From Pyrinomonadaceae bacterium (lineage in GTDB: Bacteria > Acidobacteriota > Blastocatellia > Pyrinomonadales > Pyrinomonadaceae): a stretch of DNA of 64,000 bases. Below, piece by piece: positions 62,076 to 64,000 of this stretch (positions are counted from its first letter, which is position 1; every line of letters starts with the position of its first letter). The notes under the pieces are model-generated. The model did not search any database and was not told the origin of the DNA. It was given only the letters and a program-made list of their open reading frames with translations. Location: contig DASUNM010000023.1 in NCBI GenBank assembly GCA_036277115.1, positions 496,001-560,000 of the forward strand. Reading direction: 5' to 3'. The translations under genes were made by a program, and so were the position numbers.

Positions 62076-62906
62076 TTACTGCTTCACTTTATCCACCAGG
62101 GTCTTTACGCTACTCAACCAGGTCGAAATATCAAAGTTCTGCGGGTCGTCGTGCGCCTCAGCGATGGATGCGTCAACTGACGCGTGAAACGCGGGAAGCA
62201 GCCAACGATTGCTTCTGAAGCTTGCCGCGATATAGAGCAAGGCCAACCGGTCCAGTTGCTTCTGCGTAAATCCCGGTGTTGGGCCGAGATCAAAAAAAGT
62301 GTTCGGATTGGATTTGCGGCGAGGTTGAATAAGTTCAACATGCACGAACAAGCCGCCCCTTCGTTGCCGCGCCTGTTGACGTTGTTGCAAATTGGCAATG
62401 TCCCGGCCGCCTTCATATTTCGTACCGCGAGCCACCGCGCTAAAATTTGTTTTGGTCGCTGATTCGCCCAGGCGATTAACAAACATGTGAACCGGCGTGT
62501 TTGTGCCAAGCCAAGTAGCTAGTCTGTTGCCACTCCAAGTGGCGTCATTTATGTTCGCCGGAAAGTCCGCTGCTGCAATTTCAGGCGAACTGGTATCGTG
62601 AATCACAAAGTAACGCACTTTAGTGGCATTCTGGACCAGCGTTCCGCCAATAGCGGATTCAGTAATTCCACTCTCCGTCAGGTGTTGACGCAGTTTGACT
62701 AAGTCGATATTCATCGGCTTACCAACTAACTCTTCTAGAACACCTGGTAAGGTTTCGGGTGCTTGTCCGACGTTGCCGCCCCTCGCTACCGGACGAATTA
62801 AGCAGCGCGCTAACCGATTCTCATCACCTGTATCAAACGGGCATTGCTGCGCAGCCACGGTTCCCGAAAGAAGGACCAATAGCAAACATGCGAGTGTGAT
62901 TCTCAT
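62076..62906 (-). CDS. Exported N-acetylmuramoyl-L-alanine amidase-like (PGRP fold) protein
   Basis: 276 residues from the ATG at 62906 (AAAGGAG upstream; the next in-frame ATG would add a non-signal extension containing a duplicated repeat). Signal peptide (MRITLACLLLVLLSGTVAAQ). The amidase-2/PGRP fold is suggested by VRYFVIHDTSSPEIAA (first zinc-type His), GTNTPVHMFVNRLGE, GGLFVHVELIQPRR and the C-terminal FHASVDASIAEAHDDPQNFD (second His, final Asp/Gln). The usual third ligand is not obvious, so catalysis is uncertain; cell-wall binding or hydrolysis is inferred. Confidence 0.7.
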   Translation of the reverse strand: MRITLACLLLVLLSGTVAAQQCPFDTGDENRLARCLIRPVARGGNVGQAPETLPGVLEELVGKPMNIDLVKLRQHLTESGITESAIGGTLVQNATKVRYFVIHDTSSPEIAAADFPANINDATWSGNRLATWLGTNTPVHMFVNRLGESATKTNFSAVARGTKYEGGRDIANLQQRQQARQRRGGLFVHVELIQPRRKSNPNTFFDLGPTPGFTQKQLDRLALLYIAASFRSNRWLLPAFHASVDASIAEAHDDPQNFDISTWLSSVKTLVDKVKQ

Positions 62907-62982
62907 AACTAATTCTCCTTTGTTAGGCCAAAGGCCGTGAGTAAACAAGACGAGATTGGGACGCCCGTGGTTTATGTCTTTC

Positions 62983-63010
62983 ATCCCAAAAATCTTTCAT
63001 CCAAAAATCA
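62983..63010. repeat. Short tandem duplication (CTTTCATCCCAAAAAT / CTTTCATCCAAAAAT)
   Basis: Two adjacent 15-16-base units near-identical apart from one base. They lie upstream of the amidase-like gene. Confidence 0.7.
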
Positions 63011-63104
63011 AGAGTTTATGGGTTTCATTCGCAGTGCAGGAAAATTGATGTGAGTGCCGGCAATAAGCAGCGCTAGCAAATGAGGAATGTTGTGACGATT
63101 GAGA

Positions 63105-63173
63105 GTCAGTACCGCGAGCGGTAGCGACCGGGTCCGGCGCTCTCACCCCGTCGCTACCGCTCCGGGTACTGAC
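63105..63173. repeat. GTCAGTACC-type palindromic element, variant A, copy 2 (short)
   Basis: GTCAGTACCGCGAGCGGTAG is inverted as CGTCGCTACCGCTCCGGGTACTGAC. It lacks the CCCCGCGCGGG middle present in the two longer copies. Confidence 0.88.
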
Positions 63174-63195
63174 CTCGCTGCACTCGTGTCAGAAC

Positions 63196-63606
63196 CTAAT
63201 ATTCTTGAGGTCGCCTATTCATTAAGAAGCTAATGCCAAGTAGTCCGGTAATTAAACCCGTGAGGATGGCTGAACCCCACATGCAATAACCGGCGAAGTT
63301 GCCCCAGGTACTCCAGGTGCCTTGAAAGCCCGAATAAACAAGAATCATGCACGCTAATCCATTACTTAAGATGCCTACAAGCATCGTGTTGACGGGCATC
63401 ACGCCTCGATAAACATCTCGTAAGCCGAGGGCATAACCTAAGAGCAGGGCAAGAAAAGCCGCACCGAGCAGACGGGTAAACAAGAGGGGCTTTGGCTCAG
63501 GCACGCCCAACTTTTCAAACTGCGTTCCAGAGAGGAATAAGAGAGATGCAGACCAACCTATCGTTAAGGCTATCTTTAGGATCAAGGTGGCTTTCAGTAG
63601 ATACAT
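63196..63606 (-). CDS. Small multi-pass membrane protein, unknown
   Basis: 136 residues from the ATG at 63606 (GGAAGAG upstream; a GTG six codons earlier is possible). Four transmembrane helices (~3-23, ~40-60, ~73-91, ~100-130) with a short charged C-terminus (LMNRRPQEY). No confident family match. It is flanked on both sides by copies of the variant A palindromic element. Confidence 0.65.
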   Translation of the reverse strand: MYLLKATLILKIALTIGWSASLLFLSGTQFEKLGVPEPKPLLFTRLLGAAFLALLLGYALGLRDVYRGVMPVNTMLVGILSNGLACMILVYSGFQGTWSTWGNFAGYCMWGSAILTGLITGLLGISFLMNRRPQEY

Positions 63607-63647
63607 CACATTCTCTTCCGGCACGGTAACGGTGCGGGGACGATTGA

Positions 63648-63754
63648 GTCAGTACCGAGAGCGGACCGGGGTCCCCGCGCGGGCAGCCCGCGTGGGGTGG
63701 TGGTTGCGACCGGGTCCGCGGTCTTACCCCGTCGCTACCGCTCCGGGTACTGTC
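63648..63754. repeat. GTCAGTACC-type palindromic element, variant A, copy 3
   Basis: GTCAGTACCGAGAGCGGACC at the left end is inverted as GTCGCTACCGCTCCGGGTACTGT at the right. The middle segment is almost the same as in 58732-58853 (CCGGGGTCCCCGCGCGGGCA). Confidence 0.88.
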
Positions 63755-63777
63755 CTCGCTGCAAAGGCGACTCGCCC

Positions 63778-63999
63778 CTATCGAATCGGTTCGCGCAGAA
63801 CAATCTCCGCAGCCTGCGACGCAAGCGCTGCCGCCTGCGGATGCGTGTCCCGCAAACCTGCAATTTGCAGGAGGGCCTCGCCGGTACGCGACAAAAGCCG
63901 GACCAGGTCGCCTTCTTCGGCACGTGTTTCGTGCACCAGCTCTTGCCAATCGATTCCGCCGACCCAGTGCGCGGCGGCGGCCGCAGCCGAAAAGTTAAT
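63778..63999 (-). CDS. C-terminal fragment of a DEAD/DEAH-box (Ski2-like) helicase, DSHCT domain
   Basis: The reverse strand reads 73 residues into a TAG at 63778-63780: HWVGGIDWQELVHETRAEEG, DLVRLLSRTGEALLQIAGLR, then a short helix to the end (AEIVLREPIR). The 'EEGDLVRLLxRTxxxLxQI' pattern is the DSHCT domain of Ski2/Mtr4-type RNA or DNA helicases. The N-terminal ATPase lies beyond the right edge of the window. Confidence 0.68.
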   Translation of the reverse strand: MNFSAAAAAAHWVGGIDWQELVHETRAEEGDLVRLLSRTGEALLQIAGLRDTHPQAAALASQAAEIVLREPIR

Positions 64000-64000
64000 T

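Noticed and set aside
1-64000. tRNA or rRNA genes
   Set aside because: No cloverleaf with a TTCGANTC T-loop or ribosomal RNA signature was recognised in the intergenic regions.

Overview
The window looks like a chromosomal stretch of an Acidobacteriota genome, most likely Blastocatellia/Pyrinomonadales. This is an inference from several things together: moderately high GC, the ffh-rpsP-khpA-rimM-trmD-rplS order, a futalosine-type menaquinone gene (mqnA), pilus assembly genes, secreted S8 proteases (one with a long hexapeptide tail), multihaem cytochromes, and many palindromic intergenic repeats. No rRNA, tRNA, CRISPR array, integrase or transposase was found. Two genes run off the edges: a glycosyltransferase on the left and a probable Ski2-like helicase on the right.

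Layout. 1-4502: a minus-strand operon for protein targeting and translation (ffh, rpsP, khpA, rimM, trmD, rplS) behind a near-perfect sigma70 promoter. Every intergenic gap in it carries an inverted repeat. 4747-10333: a TPR/sigma54-activator fusion, then a secreted subtilase preceded by a sigma54-like site and closed by a clear terminator. 10507-17450: type IV pilus/type II secretion parts (PilN-, PilO- and PilP-like, a pseudopilin, PilT, a zinc-finger pseudo-receiver), interrupted by a self-contained transcription unit for a 24-residue Lys/Ala/Gly peptide, and by trmL and thiE. 17451-24176: an uncharacterised acetyltransferase-like protein, a membrane protein, an alpha/beta hydrolase and a three-gene sulfate-type ABC importer with only one permease gene. 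24225-32392: a second subtilase, aldehyde dehydrogenase, aminopeptidase P, mqnA, and a tightly overlapping four-gene operon (cyclase, alkyltransferase-like protein, YbjQ, thioesterase). 32527-43115: a diguanylate cyclase, a probable heterodimeric ABC exporter with a small membrane protein gene between its halves, a large multihaem cytochrome, a CBM9-like protein and a PilZ protein. 43116-51468: pyruvate kinase, a radical SAM protein, a cluster resembling lipoprotein trafficking (LolA-like, LolD-like, FtsX-type permease, LolB/DUF4292-like), a secreted Gly/Thr-rich protein and a small metallothionein. 51571-64000: a DUF4350-like protein, a TonB-domain protein, an aminotransferase, a TPR protein, a PuuD-like membrane protein, superoxide dismutase, dihaem peroxidase, lipoproteins, ispH, an amidase-like protein and a small membrane protein.

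How they work together. Envelope and surface functions dominate: pilus assembly and retraction, c-di-GMP production (GGDEF) and sensing (PilZ), exported proteases, putative lipoprotein sorting, and periplasmic cytochromes. Oxidative and metal stress is represented by superoxide dismutase, the dihaem peroxidase and metallothionein. At least six palindromic repeat families are scattered between genes, and in places they supply start or stop codons to neighbouring genes.
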